From: Nitrospira sp.
Lineage (GTDB): Bacteria; Nitrospirota; Nitrospiria; Nitrospirales; Nitrospiraceae
Direction of reading: 5' to 3'
DNA: 64,000 bases
Assembly (NCBI GenBank): GCA_005116965.1
Contig: SWDG01000006.1
Span: 173,495-237,494 of the forward strand
Shown: piece by piece, positions 25,425 to 34,653 of the stretch
How positions within the stretch are numbered: the stretch's first letter is position 1
Layout of the letters: the number at the start of each line of letters is the position of its first letter
The notes under the pieces: model-generated
What the model was told of the DNA's origin: nothing
Seen by the model: the letters and a program-made list of their open reading frames with translations, nothing else
Databases searched by the model: none
Program-made: the position numbers and the translations under genes

Positions 25425-27827
25425 ATGCCGAATGATCGTCGTTTTATCGAAAAAATAGAACAGCCACGCCGTCGCTGGCGTTGGTGGCATGTCGTCCTGA
25501 TCGGTGTGTTGGCCTGTAGTATCGTCGGAGCGGCGACGGTCGCAGGAATCATCTGGTATTTTTCCCGAGACCTTCCCTCGCTTGATCTGCTCCAAAACTA
25601 TCAACCGAGTTTGGTCACCACCGTCTATTCCGATGATCGGCAGCCCATTGGCCAGTTCTTTATCGAGCGCCGCATTCTCACGCCGCTCCCAGAAATTCCA
25701 AAAACACTGACGCAGGCGGTGATTGCGACGGAAGATGCGAGGTTTTTTGAGCATCCGGGTCTGGATTTTATCGGAATGCTGCGAGCGGCTTGGACGAACA
25801 TTCGGCACGGAGGGAGGAAGGTTGAAGGAGCCAGCACCATCACGCAACAACTGGCTCGTGCGCTCTTTCTGTCGTCCGAACGGTCCTATGAACGGAAAAT
25901 TCGCGAACTCGTCTTGGCCTACAAGATGGAAGTGGTCTCTGGGAAAGAACAGATTCTTGAAACCTATCTGAATCAAATTTATTTCGGGCAAGGCGCCTAC
26001 GGAGTCGGCTCGGCGGCGCAATCGTATTTTGGAAAAGATATCAGAGGCCTGACCCTTGCCGAATCCGCGTTCTTAGGTGGTCTGCCGAAGTCGCCCAGCC
26101 GGTTTTCTCCGTTTAGCGCCTATGAATCGGCGAAGAAACGCCAAGAGCATGTTCTTGCCAGAATGGAGGAGGTTGGGTTTATTACCGCAGCGGAACGGGA
26201 AGCGGCTGCTCGCGAAAAACTAAATTTCCATCGGCCTGGAAGCGAGCATCTTGCTCCGTACTTCGTCGAGTACGTCCGTCAACTGCTCATGGCGAAGTAC
26301 GGGGAGTCGATGGTGTACAAGGGCGGGCTTCAAATTTACACGACCTTGAATGTGGAAATGCAAAAAGCGGCGGAGTCGGCGTTTTTGAACGGGGTTCGCG
26401 AGCTTGATAAACGAGAGGGGTGGCGAGGGCCTCGGCGAACCGTCGATGTCGCGACGTTCCAACCTTCGGAACTCACTTCCGGGGATCAGCTGCTCAAACC
26501 CGGGTATCTCGGGGAAGGGGTCGTTCTAAGAGTTGCGAAAGATCATTATGTGGTTCAAGTCGGCGCGTTCGCCGCGAAGCTGGCGTTTGACGACATGGCC
26601 TGGGCCAAGCGGATGCTCAAGGGGCCGGATCCCACCGTGGATTTCGTGGTGAATCCGAATCTCAAATCACTCCTGAAGCCTGGAGATGTCATCGAAATCG
26701 GTGTGAAAAGGCTCACGAAGGATGGCGTGCAACTCACATTGGAGCAGACGCCGGTCGTCGAGGGAGGCCTGATTGCGATCGATCCCAAGGGGGGTGCGAT
26801 TCGTGCGATGGTGGGCGGGTATGATTTCACCCGCAGTGAATACAACCGTGCGGTGCAGGCCCACCGGCAACCGGGGTCCGCGTTCAAACCCCTCATTTAT
26901 GCGACCGCGATGAGTCAAGGGTTGAGCCCTGCCACACAGATCCTCGATGCCCCGGTCGTCTATGAGCAGGCAGAGGACGAAAAGATCTGGAGGCCGGAGA
27001 ACTACGGCCGGAAGTTTCATGGCATGGTGAGCCTTCGGGATGCGCTGGCGCAGTCACATAATCTTGCCACAGTTCGGTTGTTGGACAAGATCGGCGTGAA
27101 AAACGTGATCGAGCTCTCGCGTACGGTCGGGATCACGAGTCCGCTTCCTGCCGATCTTTCCCTCGGGCTTGGCACCTCGTCGGTCGGCTTGCTGGAGTTG
27201 ACCTCAGTCTATGGGGTGTTTTTGAATCAGGGAAATCGAGTGGAGCCCTTTGCTGTTAAATCGGTCAAAGACAATACGGGGAAGGTCCTTGAAGTGACCG
27301 AGCCTGAGCCCCATGAAGTCATCGCCAAAGAAGCCGCCTATTTGATTACCAACATGATGGAAGACGTCGTGCAGCGGGGAACCGGGCAGGCGGCGAAGGT
27401 ACTGGGGCGTCCGATCGCCGGCAAAACCGGCACGACGAACGACTACATCAATGCCTGGTTTATCGGGGGAACACCGAACTTGGTCACCGGTGTGTATGTC
27501 GGCTTTGACGACCGTCGCTCGCTCGGAGAGAGTGAAACGGGGGCCCGTTCAGCCTTGCCGATCTGGATCGCCTTCATGAAAGAGGCGCTCAAGCAACTTC
27601 CTGTCGTGCCGTTCGAGATTCCAGACGGGGTAACCTTTGTGAAGGTTGATTCCTCGACAGGACTCCTTGAGTCCGAACAGGAAGGAGAAGGGCAAAAGGG
27701 AACGGTTGAGCTCTTTACGAAGGGAAGTGAGCCGACTCAGGCAGTGCAGCGTCGACAGGATCCGACGGATTTCTATAAGTTGGACCAGATTCCCGAGGGA
27801 CAACCAGCAGGGGACGGGAATTTGTAA
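25425..27827 (+). CDS. mrcA: Class A penicillin-binding protein 1A
   Basis: The 800-residue bifunctional enzyme has a short cytoplasmic head, one membrane anchor (WHVVLIGVLACSIVGAATVA, residues about 22-44), a GT51 glycosyltransferase domain (ATEDARFFEHPGLDF and EGASTITQQLARALFLS) and a transpeptidase domain with the catalytic serine in PGSAFKPLIYA, the SHN motif in QSHNLATVRLL, and KTGTTNDYINAWF. It polymerises and cross-links peptidoglycan outside the inner membrane. A 130-residue OB-like linker lies between the two enzymes, as in PBP1A. It converges with the isc operon. Confidence 0.95.
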   Translation: MPNDRRFIEKIEQPRRRWRWWHVVLIGVLACSIVGAATVAGIIWYFSRDLPSLDLLQNYQPSLVTTVYSDDRQPIGQFFIERRILTPLPEIPKTLTQAVIATEDARFFEHPGLDFIGMLRAAWTNIRHGGRKVEGASTITQQLARALFLSSERSYERKIRELVLAYKMEVVSGKEQILETYLNQIYFGQGAYGVGSAAQSYFGKDIRGLTLAESAFLGGLPKSPSRFSPFSAYESAKKRQEHVLARMEEVGFITAAEREAAAREKLNFHRPGSEHLAPYFVEYVRQLLMAKYGESMVYKGGLQIYTTLNVEMQKAAESAFLNGVRELDKREGWRGPRRTVDVATFQPSELTSGDQLLKPGYLGEGVVLRVAKDHYVVQVGAFAAKLAFDDMAWAKRMLKGPDPTVDFVVNPNLKSLLKPGDVIEIGVKRLTKDGVQLTLEQTPVVEGGLIAIDPKGGAIRAMVGGYDFTRSEYNRAVQAHRQPGSAFKPLIYATAMSQGLSPATQILDAPVVYEQAEDEKIWRPENYGRKFHGMVSLRDALAQSHNLATVRLLDKIGVKNVIELSRTVGITSPLPADLSLGLGTSSVGLLELTSVYGVFLNQGNRVEPFAVKSVKDNTGKVLEVTEPEPHEVIAKEAAYLITNMMEDVVQRGTGQAAKVLGRPIAGKTGTTNDYINAWFIGGTPNLVTGVYVGFDDRRSLGESETGARSALPIWIAFMKEALKQLPVVPFEIPDGVTFVKVDSSTGLLESEQEGEGQKGTVELFTKGSEPTQAVQRRQDPTDFYKLDQIPEGQPAGDGNL

Positions 27828-27836
27828 CGCTGGAGA

Positions 27837-28049
27837 CTAGGCCTTCGTGTCCTGATATTCCTCGTGCCATGCCATCTGAATCATTTCTAGGATTTTCTCA
27901 TTCGATTTCTTCGGATCGTCCTTAAATTCAGGCAGGGCCACAATCCAGGTATGCATCTCGGTGAAGCGTACGGTGAGCGGATCTGTCTCAGGGTGTTGTT
28001 CAACCAGCCGGATGGCGATCTCTTCGGCATCTTGCCACTTCAGGTCCAT
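27837..28049 (-). CDS. iscX: Fe-S assembly protein IscX
   Basis: The 70-residue acidic protein matches IscX: LKWQDAEEIAIRLVEQHPET, then DPLTVRFTEMHTWIVALPEF and SNEKILEMIQMAWHEE. IscX binds IscS and iron and tunes cysteine desulfurase activity. It is the last gene of the isc operon, 16 bases after hscA. The ATG has a GGAGG-like site (GGAGTACC) upstream. Confidence 0.92.
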   Translation of the reverse strand: MDLKWQDAEEIAIRLVEQHPETDPLTVRFTEMHTWIVALPEFKDDPKKSNEKILEMIQMAWHEEYQDTKA

Positions 28050-28065
28050 GGGTACTCCTCCACGA

Positions 28066-29886
28066 TCACGATACCTCCGATACTTTCTTCCCTTGCAGAC
28101 TTTTCTTGAGTGAATGATCGAGCATCATGACATTCAAATGCTTCGCGGTCTGTTCGAGTTCCGCCATATGCGCCCGGATGACACGAGAGTCTATTCCGTT
28201 CTTCGCGGTGGACAGCTGAGATAATGACGTCCGAATATCATCAGCGTCTTTCTCCGAAATTAGGTGTCCAGCTTCCAGGAGCGATTTGTCAGTGGTCTTA
28301 ATCAAAGCTTCGGCATCCAGCCTGGCTTCGATCAACTTTCTGGCAGTCACATCTTCTGCCGCAAACTTGAACGAGTCTTCGATCATCCGCTCCACTTCTG
28401 TGTCGGACAATCCGTAGGAGGGTTTGACCTCGATCGACTGGCTTTTGGCCGTCCGCATGTCCGTCGCCGTGACGTTCAAGATGCCATTGGCATCGATCAA
28501 AAAGGTCACCTCGATACGCGGAACGCCGGCGGGGAGAGGCGGTACTTTCAGACGGAATTGCGCTAAGCTCCGGTTGTCTTTCACGAGTTCGCGCTCACCT
28601 TGCAGAATGTGAATGTCTACTCCGGTCTGACCATCGACATAGGTCGTGAACATCTCCTTGGCGCTCGCCGGGATGGTCGTGTTTCGTCGGATCAAGCTGC
28701 TCATGACCCCACCCATCGTTTCTATGCCGAGAGACAAGGGCGTGACGTCCAATAGCAACATGTCTGTCGTCCCACCGCTGAGAATATCGGCTTGCACCGC
28801 AGCCCCAAGCGCGACGACTTCATCCGGGTTCAAGTGGCAATGTGGTTGCTTTCCAAAGAGCGCTTCGACTCGTTGCCGGACCAATGGCATCCGGGTAGAC
28901 CCGCCCACGAGCACGACTTCATCAATGTTCTTTGGAGTGAGCCCGGCGTCTTTTAACGCGATGCGACAGGGCGCTAAGGTGCGTTCGATGATCCCTGCCA
29001 CGAGAGACTCGAGCTGATCACGCGTCAGCTCTCTGGTAAAGCGTCCTTTGTCCTCCGGTAGCTCGATGGTGATCTTGGTCTTGAGCTCATCGGACAGGCG
29101 GATCTTAGCCCGCTCCGCTTCCAACCGGACAGTCTGCATGTGATCGGGGTAGCGGCTGACGTCGATCCCGTAACGATCTCTAATGTCTCCGATGAAGAGA
29201 TCGACCAGTACGCGATCGAGATCGTCTCCGCCAAGATGGGTGTCGCCGCTGGTCGCCAGCACTTCAAAGATGCCGTCTTTCAACTTCAGAATTGAGATAT
29301 CGAATGTCCCACCCCCGAAGTCATAGACGGCGATGGTCCCTTGCGTTTTTTGTTGAAGTCCGTAGGCCAGCGACGCGGCGGTCGGCTCATTGATGATGCG
29401 CAACACCTCCAGCCCGGCAATGAGGCCGGCATCTTTGGTGGCCTGTCGTTGGCTGTCGTTGAAGTAGGCCGGCACTGTGATGACGGCCTTGGTGATGCTT
29501 TCGCCGAGGGAGGCCTCCGCGCGCAGCTTCAGTTCCTTAAGGATCATGGCGGAGACCTGTGGTGGGGAATAGCTCTTCTGGCCAAGCCGGATCCGAATGA
29601 CACCACCGGTCTCAGTGACATGGTATGGGAAATAGACTAGCTCGTCCTGGACATCGGCCAGCCCCTTACCCATGAATCGCTTCACGGAGTAGACCGTCCG
29701 TTCAGGATTGCGAGTTAAATGCTCTTTGGCCGAATCTCCGACGATCAAGCCATTGTCCGTCAAGGCGACCACCGAGGGCACCATGGTCCGACCGTTGCGG
29801 TCTGGGACGACGCAGGGCTGCCCATCCTTCATGTACGCAACCAGTGAATTGGTGGTGCCGAGATCGATACCGACTATTCGTGCCAT
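28066..29886 (-). CDS. hscA: Hsp70-type chaperone HscA
   Basis: Starting at MARIVGIDLGTTNSLVAYMK the protein has 606 residues, close to the usual HscA length. The nucleotide-binding domain shows VPAYFNDSQRQATKDA, NEPTAASLAYG, YDFGGGTFDISIL and VLVGGSTRMPLVR; the substrate-binding domain follows from about residue 380. With HscB it delivers the cluster from IscU in an ATP-dependent cycle. A longer start at 29943 has no support. The gene lies 31 bases after hscB. Confidence 0.93.
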   Translation of the reverse strand: MARIVGIDLGTTNSLVAYMKDGQPCVVPDRNGRTMVPSVVALTDNGLIVGDSAKEHLTRNPERTVYSVKRFMGKGLADVQDELVYFPYHVTETGGVIRIRLGQKSYSPPQVSAMILKELKLRAEASLGESITKAVITVPAYFNDSQRQATKDAGLIAGLEVLRIINEPTAASLAYGLQQKTQGTIAVYDFGGGTFDISILKLKDGIFEVLATSGDTHLGGDDLDRVLVDLFIGDIRDRYGIDVSRYPDHMQTVRLEAERAKIRLSDELKTKITIELPEDKGRFTRELTRDQLESLVAGIIERTLAPCRIALKDAGLTPKNIDEVVLVGGSTRMPLVRQRVEALFGKQPHCHLNPDEVVALGAAVQADILSGGTTDMLLLDVTPLSLGIETMGGVMSSLIRRNTTIPASAKEMFTTYVDGQTGVDIHILQGERELVKDNRSLAQFRLKVPPLPAGVPRIEVTFLIDANGILNVTATDMRTAKSQSIEVKPSYGLSDTEVERMIEDSFKFAAEDVTARKLIEARLDAEALIKTTDKSLLEAGHLISEKDADDIRTSLSQLSTAKNGIDSRVIRAHMAELEQTAKHLNVMMLDHSLKKSLQGKKVSEVS

Positions 29887-29917
29887 ATCAAAGATGAGGA
29901 TGTTGGGAAAGAGTTGC

Positions 29918-30640
29918 TTAGGCGATTGTTGCTGCCAGATCATTCACGATATTGTTGACGTATGTGCGATTAGAAAGGAGATCGCGCATCTCTTTCAGAA
30001 TTCTGTCCCGTTCCACTCTCGCCAGGCTCGTAGCTTCTCCCGCGTCTTGTAGCTTGTCCCAGTCGGCGAACAACTGCCGAAGTTGAGCTTCCATCCCTTC
30101 CTTGCGCCGCTCCAGCGCCTCTTGCTCAGTCTGGAGGGTGGCACGGAGCCGGTGGCCCTGATCTGAATCACGTTCCGATGCCCGGTACTCTTCCAGGGTA
30201 TCTTGTAGGTCCAGGATCTCTTCAAAGAGATCGGCCGGCGGGGAGGTTCGAATGTCTTTGACCGAGCCGGTTTCCAAGGCCAAGAGGTATTCTGCTCGTT
30301 GAATGGAGTCACGGAGTGTGCGATAGGCGGTATTGAGAACTGCGGCATTGCTGAGGCTGATCGTCTGTTCGTCCGCGCTCTTGGTCTGATAAAAATCTGG
30401 ATGGAATGTCCGGCTTAGCTCGTAGAACTTGGCCTCTAGTTTCTGCGGGTCGAGCAGGAGACGCCGTGGAAACCCGAGGCAGGTGAAATAGTCGGTTTCT
30501 TTTGAAACCGGCTGAACTTTCACACACCGGTCACAGAAGTATTCTCCTGTCACTTCTGACTGACAGTGCCAGCACATGCTCCGGGCCATCTGCAGCTGGC
30601 GACGAGTATCGGGATGGGGAGGTGATTGCTGGTTATCCAT
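29918..30640 (-). CDS. hscB: Co-chaperone HscB with N-terminal zinc ribbon
   Basis: The 240-residue protein has a J-domain (DYFTCLGFPRRLLLDPQKLE to FHPDFYQTKS, with the HPD triad) and a C-terminal HscB helical bundle. In front of it sits CWHCQSEVTGEYFCDRC, a tetracysteine zinc ribbon as in human HSC20 and plant proteins, absent from E. coli HscB. The start is uncertain: ATGs at 30670, 30640 and 30589 all keep the ribbon and none has a strong ribosome-binding site. HscB brings IscU to HscA. Confidence 0.85.
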   Translation of the reverse strand: MDNQQSPPHPDTRRQLQMARSMCWHCQSEVTGEYFCDRCVKVQPVSKETDYFTCLGFPRRLLLDPQKLEAKFYELSRTFHPDFYQTKSADEQTISLSNAAVLNTAYRTLRDSIQRAEYLLALETGSVKDIRTSPPADLFEEILDLQDTLEEYRASERDSDQGHRLRATLQTEQEALERRKEGMEAQLRQLFADWDKLQDAGEATSLARVERDRILKEMRDLLSNRTYVNNIVNDLAATIA

Positions 30641-30700
30641 GAGCAACAAACGGCATGGTGTATACCCCATGCCCGGTCGGTATCTTGAGTGGATGGCGAA

Positions 30701-31057
30701 TTAAGCCGAGAACGATTCTCCGCAGCCACAGGTCTTATTGGCGTTTGGGTTCAAAAACTTAAAGTTTCCGCCCATCATGTCTTTTTGATAATCCAATTGG
30801 GTGCCCTGGAGATAGATGGCGCTTTTCGCATCGACGATTACTTTGACACCATTGATCTCATGGACTTGATCGTATTGTCCGATCTTGTCATCGAAGTTAA
30901 TCGTGTAGCTGAGGCCCGAACACCCGCCGCCTTTCACGCCAAGGCGAAGGCCACCTTCTTCAATGCCTTGTACGTTGATGAGCCGCTTCACTTCTTTTAC
31001 GGCTGCGTCGGTGAGCGAGATAATCGGAGTTGGAGTCTCGACATTTGTGGTGTCCAT
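30701..31057 (-). CDS. iscA: A-type Fe-S carrier
   Basis: The 118-residue protein has the conserved cysteines of A-type carriers, in GGGCSGLSYTINFDD and NANKTCGCGESFSA. It passes Fe-S clusters or iron to target proteins. It lies between iscU and hscB in the usual isc order. The product name IscA rather than ErpA rests on position. Confidence 0.93.
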   Translation of the reverse strand: MDTTNVETPTPIISLTDAAVKEVKRLINVQGIEEGGLRLGVKGGGCSGLSYTINFDDKIGQYDQVHEINGVKVIVDAKSAIYLQGTQLDYQKDMMGGNFKFLNPNANKTCGCGESFSA

Positions 31058-31078
31058 GAGGCGCTCCCTTCGTGGCTG

Positions 31079-31477
31079 TTACTTGGTGCCGGTTGGTTGT
31101 CCGTCTGTCTTCTTTTGATAATCGGCCAACGCGGCTTTGATGGCATCTTCTGCCAGAACCGAGCAGTGAATTTTTACAGGAGGGAGATTCAACTCCTGTA
31201 CGATGTCCGTATTCTTGATCTTTTGGGCTTCCTCGATCGTCTTCCCCTTGAGCCATTCGGTGGCTAGGCTGGAGCTGGCGATCGCTGATCCGCAACCGAA
31301 GGTCTTGAACTTCGCATCGACGATCGTATCGTTCTGGACCTTGATCTGCAGCTTCATCACGTCACCGCACTCCGGGGCTCCCACCATCCCGGTGCCCACG
31401 TCTGCATCATCCTTCTTAAAGCTGCCCATGTTGCGGGGATTGTTAAAATGATCGACGACTTTATCGCTGTATGCCAT
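31079..31477 (-). CDS. iscU: Fe-S scaffold IscU
   Basis: The 132-residue protein shows all three cluster-binding cysteines, in GAPECGDVM (residue 37), FKTFGCGSAIASSS (about 62) and VKIHCSVLAEDA (about 105), and the LPPVKIHCS motif that HscA recognises. Clusters are built on it with sulfur from IscS. The spacing to iscS is 31 bases and to iscA 21 bases. Confidence 0.95.
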   Translation of the reverse strand: MAYSDKVVDHFNNPRNMGSFKKDDADVGTGMVGAPECGDVMKLQIKVQNDTIVDAKFKTFGCGSAIASSSLATEWLKGKTIEEAQKIKNTDIVQELNLPPVKIHCSVLAEDAIKAALADYQKKTDGQPTGTK

Positions 31478-31508
31478 GGTGTCCTCCGAAATATACGTTG
31501 TGTCTCAG

Positions 31509-32726
31509 TTAGTGCGCGGCCCACTGAACGGATTTCAGGTCCACGCCTTCTTTGGCCATCTCATAAAGAGGGGACATTTCCCGCAACTTGGTGACGACCT
31601 CAATAACCTTTTTGATCGTATAGTCAATCTCATCGTCGGTATTGAAACGGCCCAAGCCGAAACGAATCGAGGAGTGAGCGAGCTCTGTCCCCACGCCAAG
31701 TGCGCGCAACACATACGAGGGTTCCAGGGTGGCCGATGTGCAGGCCGAACCGGACGAGAGCGCGATGTCTTTCATGCCCATGAGCAGTGACTCGCCTTCG
31801 ACGTAGGCAAAGGAGATATTGAGATTACCTGGTAGGCGGTTCGTCGGGTGGCCGTTGAGATAGCTTTCTTCCAGGGCCGCCATGATATCAGTCTGGAGAC
31901 GGTCTCGCATCTTGATCAGCCTCGCCGTTTCCGTCACCATCTCCTGTTCACACAGTTCACAGGCTTTCCCAAAGCCGACGATCAACGGTACTGGCAGGGT
32001 CCCGGACCGCATGCCGCGTTCATGCCCGCCTCCGTCTATTTGAGCTGCGATCCGAACGCGGGGATTTCTTTTCCTCACATAGAGGGCACCGACTCCCTTG
32101 GGGCCGTAGATTTTGTGGGAGGTAAATGACATGAGATCAATGCCCATGGCCTGGACATCGACGGGAATCTTGCCGACGCCCTGCGTGGCATCGCAATGGA
32201 ACAGGACCCCCTTCGCTTTGGCGATCTTACCGATCTCCTGGATAGGGTTAATCGTGCCGATTTCGTTATTGGCCAGCATGATCGAGATCAGGATGGTCTT
32301 GTCGGTGATGGCATTCTGCACGTCTTGCGGGTTGACCATGCCGTATTTGTCGACCGGCAAATAGGTCACGGTCGCCATCCCTTTGGCTTCCAGAGACTTG
32401 GCGGTATCGAGCACGGCCCGATGTTCCGTGGATGACGTGATGATGTGCGTGCCTTTCTCCTTATACATCTCCAAGACACCCTTCAGTGCCAGGTTGTCCG
32501 ATTCCGTGGCACCGCTGGTGAAGACGATTTCTTTTGCGTCGGCCTTGATGAGCTTCGCAATCTGTTTCCGGGCTTGTTCCACCCCTTCTTCTGCGGCCCA
32601 GCCAAACGCATGATTACGGCTGGCGGCGTTGCCGAACTTTTCCACGAAATAGGGCAGCATCGACTCCAGCACTCGTGGGTCCATGGGGCTTGTGGAGTGG
32701 TTATCGAGGAAAATGGGAAGTTTCAT
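31509..32726 (-). CDS. iscS: Cysteine desulfurase IscS
   Basis: The 405-residue PLP enzyme has the cofactor lysine in [16 protein letters not shown] (residue about 206) and the mobile catalytic cysteine in [18 protein letters not shown] (about 328). It releases sulfur from cysteine to IscU and to tRNA-thiolation partners. Its ATG overlaps the iscR stop by four bases (ATGA). Confidence 0.95.
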   Translation of the reverse strand: MKLPIFLDNHSTSPMDPRVLESMLPYFVEKFGNAASRNHAFGWAAEEGVEQARKQIAKLIKADAKEIVFTSGATESDNLALKGVLEMYKEKGTHIITSSTEHRAVLDTAKSLEAKGMATVTYLPVDKYGMVNPQDVQNAITDKTILISIMLANNEIGTINPIQEIGKIAKAKGVLFHCDATQGVGKIPVDVQAMGIDLMSFTSHKIYGPKGVGALYVRKRNPRVRIAAQIDGGGHERGMRSGTLPVPLIVGFGKACELCEQEMVTETARLIKMRDRLQTDIMAALEESYLNGHPTNRLPGNLNISFAYVEGESLLMGMKDIALSSGSACTSATLEPSYVLRALGVGTELAHSSIRFGLGRFNTDDEIDYTIKKVIEVVTKLREMSPLYEMAKEGVDLKSVQWAAH

Positions 32727-33196
32727 CGTTCGACTCCTTGTGCCGTAGGAGACTGAATCGTAATAAGAGGCGTGCCCCCCATCATGTCTCCCAACGTCAT
32801 GTTGTTCAGTAACTGATAGATGCTGTCTTGGATTTTCAGGAGCGGCGTGCGGATGTTACAGTGTTCGCGCTGCATGCAGAAGTCGCCATCTTTTTCGTGC
32901 GAGCAGTCGGTGATGGCAAGCGGGCCTTCGATGCTTTCGATGATTTGCGCAATCGTGATCTGTCTGGCACTTCGTGCCAGGAGATACCCTCCCTTCGGAC
33001 CATTGTGGCTTTCGATGAGGCCCTGCTTTGAGAGAACTTGCAGGACCTTCGCCAACAATTCCAGGGGAATATTATATTCCTCGGCAATCTCTTTTGTATT
33101 CACCACGCGACCGGGCGTCACATCGCCGAATTGGACTGACGCAATGTGCTGCAGCGCCATGAGCGCGTAATCAGCCTTTTTTGATATCTTCAACAT
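32723..33196 (-). CDS. iscR: Rrf2-type regulator IscR
   Basis: Started at [20 protein letters not shown] the protein has 157 residues. It contains the winged helix ([20 protein letters not shown], with [20 protein letters not shown]) and the three cluster-binding cysteines in [16 protein letters not shown]. [2Fe-2S] IscR represses its own isc operon when clusters are plentiful. An upstream in-frame ATG at 33244 lies beyond the palindrome and is not chosen. The palindrome at 33216-33242, 20 bases ahead of this ATG, is the likely operator. Confidence 0.93.
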   Translation of the reverse strand: MLKISKKADYALMALQHIASVQFGDVTPGRVVNTKEIAEEYNIPLELLAKVLQVLSKQGLIESHNGPKGGYLLARSARQITIAQIIESIEGPLAITDCSHEKDGDFCMQREHCNIRTPLLKIQDSIYQLLNNMTLGDMMGGTPLITIQSPTAQGVER

Positions 33197-33201
33197 TGCT
33201 A

Positions 33202-33231
33202 TTGCCGATTCCTTAGATCGGAGACTATAAT
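33202..33231 (+). promoter_or_regulatory. Sigma70-like promoter of the ferredoxin gene
   Basis: TTGCCG at 33202-33207, 18 bases, then a perfect TATAAT at 33226-33231. It points to the ferredoxin start at 33332, leaving a leader of about 90 bases. The -10 box lies in the spacer of the palindrome, so a protein bound there would block this promoter. Confidence 0.55.
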
Positions 33232-33242
33232 GGTCTCCGATC
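33216..33242. promoter_or_regulatory. Perfect palindrome between iscR and fdx, candidate IscR operator
   Basis: The arms GATCGGAGAC (33216-33225) and GTCTCCGATC (33233-33242) are exactly complementary around a 7-base spacer, TATAATG. A dimeric Rrf2 regulator would fit this size. It lies between the divergent iscR and ferredoxin genes and covers the -10 box of the latter. No such site was noticed in the other intergenic gaps. Assignment to IscR is inference from position and symmetry; the arms do not match the E. coli consensus closely. Confidence 0.6.
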
Positions 33243-33331
33243 AATATGGTCGTACTAAGAGTAGCATGCAGGTTTCTCTGGTGTCAATACACAGCCAGAG
33301 TTCTTATGATCACTCAGAAAGGAATAGGCAC

Positions 33332-33757
33332 ATGGGTGGCACAAACCCCTATATTGAACGGGCCGAATATGAACTTCCCAAAGTTTCCTATACCATTACC
33401 TTTATCCAGCCGGATGGAAGCTCAACTGCGGTTGCAGTCGATCCTGCAAAGATTCCCTATGGTCCCACTGGGCTGCCAGGGAGCATTTTAGATATTGCAA
33501 TGGGTCATGGCATGGATTTGGAGCACGTGTGTGGCGGGGTCTGCGCCTGTTCGACCTGTCACGTCATGGTGAAGCAGGGATTAGACACCTGCAATGAAGG
33601 TACGGATGATGAGTATGATCAGTTGGATGAGGCTCCCATGACGACACTACAATCTCGTCTGGGATGCCAATGCGTGCCGAACGGGACCAAGGATATCGTC
33701 GTTGAAATTCCAGCCGTCAATAAAAATCTTGTGCGGGAGGGGCATTCATTGGCGTGA
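33332..33757 (+). CDS. fdx: [2Fe-2S] ferredoxin of the isc system
   Basis: The 141-residue protein starts at MGGTNPYIERAEYELPK after AAAGGA. Its cluster ligands are in EHVCGGVCACSTCHVMV (C-x5-C-x2-C, counting from the first Cys of the set) and LGCQCVPNG. The adrenodoxin-like spacing with a GGVCACSTC loop is that of isc ferredoxins, which supply electrons for cluster assembly. It is transcribed divergently from the isc operon instead of following hscA. Confidence 0.88.
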   Translation: MGGTNPYIERAEYELPKVSYTITFIQPDGSSTAVAVDPAKIPYGPTGLPGSILDIAMGHGMDLEHVCGGVCACSTCHVMVKQGLDTCNEGTDDEYDQLDEAPMTTLQSRLGCQCVPNGTKDIVVEIPAVNKNLVREGHSLA

Positions 33758-33821
33758 TTTCTCACACGGGACTCATTCAGCCCTTCGGCGTGTTCTGAGT
33801 GAACAGTGCCGACCGACCATT

Positions 33822-34526
33822 CTAATCGTACGTCTCTATCTTCACGTCCTTGCGGTCGTACCCTTCTTTTGTAAAATAGGCACGCAGGGGACGGACGAAC
33901 GCTTTAGTTCCACAAATCATGGGCGCGACTTTGGGCTGTCCGTTGACCAGCGGCGTGAGCATGGACAAGGTCTTTTCCACAGCCTCCGACTCCCCGTTCT
34001 GAGCAACCAGCGGAAGATAGCGGAACGAGGGATATTGCATAGCCATCGTGAGCCATTCCTGATGGAACAAGACCTCATCTTCGCCGGGTGCCACGGCAAT
34101 CAATAGGACGGGAGTTTGGATTTTCGAGAAAAACATCTGTTTGAGGAGGCACCGCATCGGAGCAAGGCCCGTGTAGCGCGCAATCAGGAGCAGTTCTCGA
34201 TCAAGTGGGTGAGGGAGGACGAAATTCCCATAGGGGCCTGACAGGGGAACCTCATCTCCAGACCGCAACTCATAGAGATAATTGGAAGCCAGCCCACCGG
34301 GAACACGGTCAAATACCAGCGTTAACTCCCCATACGGAGACGAAGGATCGGCTATGGAGTATGCACGGTTGAGCGGGGGCTTTGGTCCCACCGGCAGTTT
34401 GAGGGAGACCCACTGCCCCGGTTGAAAGGAAATCTTCCTCGTCTTGGGCTTGACGACGAGTTGGCGAACGTGGGGCGTGAGATCGGTGACCGCAAGTACC
34501 GTGGCCGGTTGCGTGAGTTCCGCCAT
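33822..34526 (-). CDS. FAD/NAD(P)-binding oxidoreductase (ferredoxin reductase-like)
   Basis: The 234-residue protein has a FAD-binding barrel with the motif NRAYSIADPSS (R-x-Y-S, residues about 53-63) and a nucleotide-binding half beginning LLLIARYTGLAPMRCLLKQM, where the usual G-T-G-x-x-P is TGLAP. The end KIETYD contains a C-terminal aromatic residue typical of the family. It could reduce the neighbouring ferredoxin, with which it converges (64 bases apart), but this is inference. Confidence 0.8.
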   Translation of the reverse strand: MAELTQPATVLAVTDLTPHVRQLVVKPKTRKISFQPGQWVSLKLPVGPKPPLNRAYSIADPSSPYGELTLVFDRVPGGLASNYLYELRSGDEVPLSGPYGNFVLPHPLDRELLLIARYTGLAPMRCLLKQMFFSKIQTPVLLIAVAPGEDEVLFHQEWLTMAMQYPSFRYLPLVAQNGESEAVEKTLSMLTPLVNGQPKVAPMICGTKAFVRPLRAYFTKEGYDRKDVKIETYD

Positions 34527-34653
34527 AATCGATTCGCGGCTCCGTCATAGCAGAAGCCGTCAAGAGATGGAAGTGGCAAGGCGATGTACAAGGATTTTCA
34601 CAGCATGGTATAGATGACTGGGTTGTCGTGTGTGAAGAAGGGACGGCACGGTC

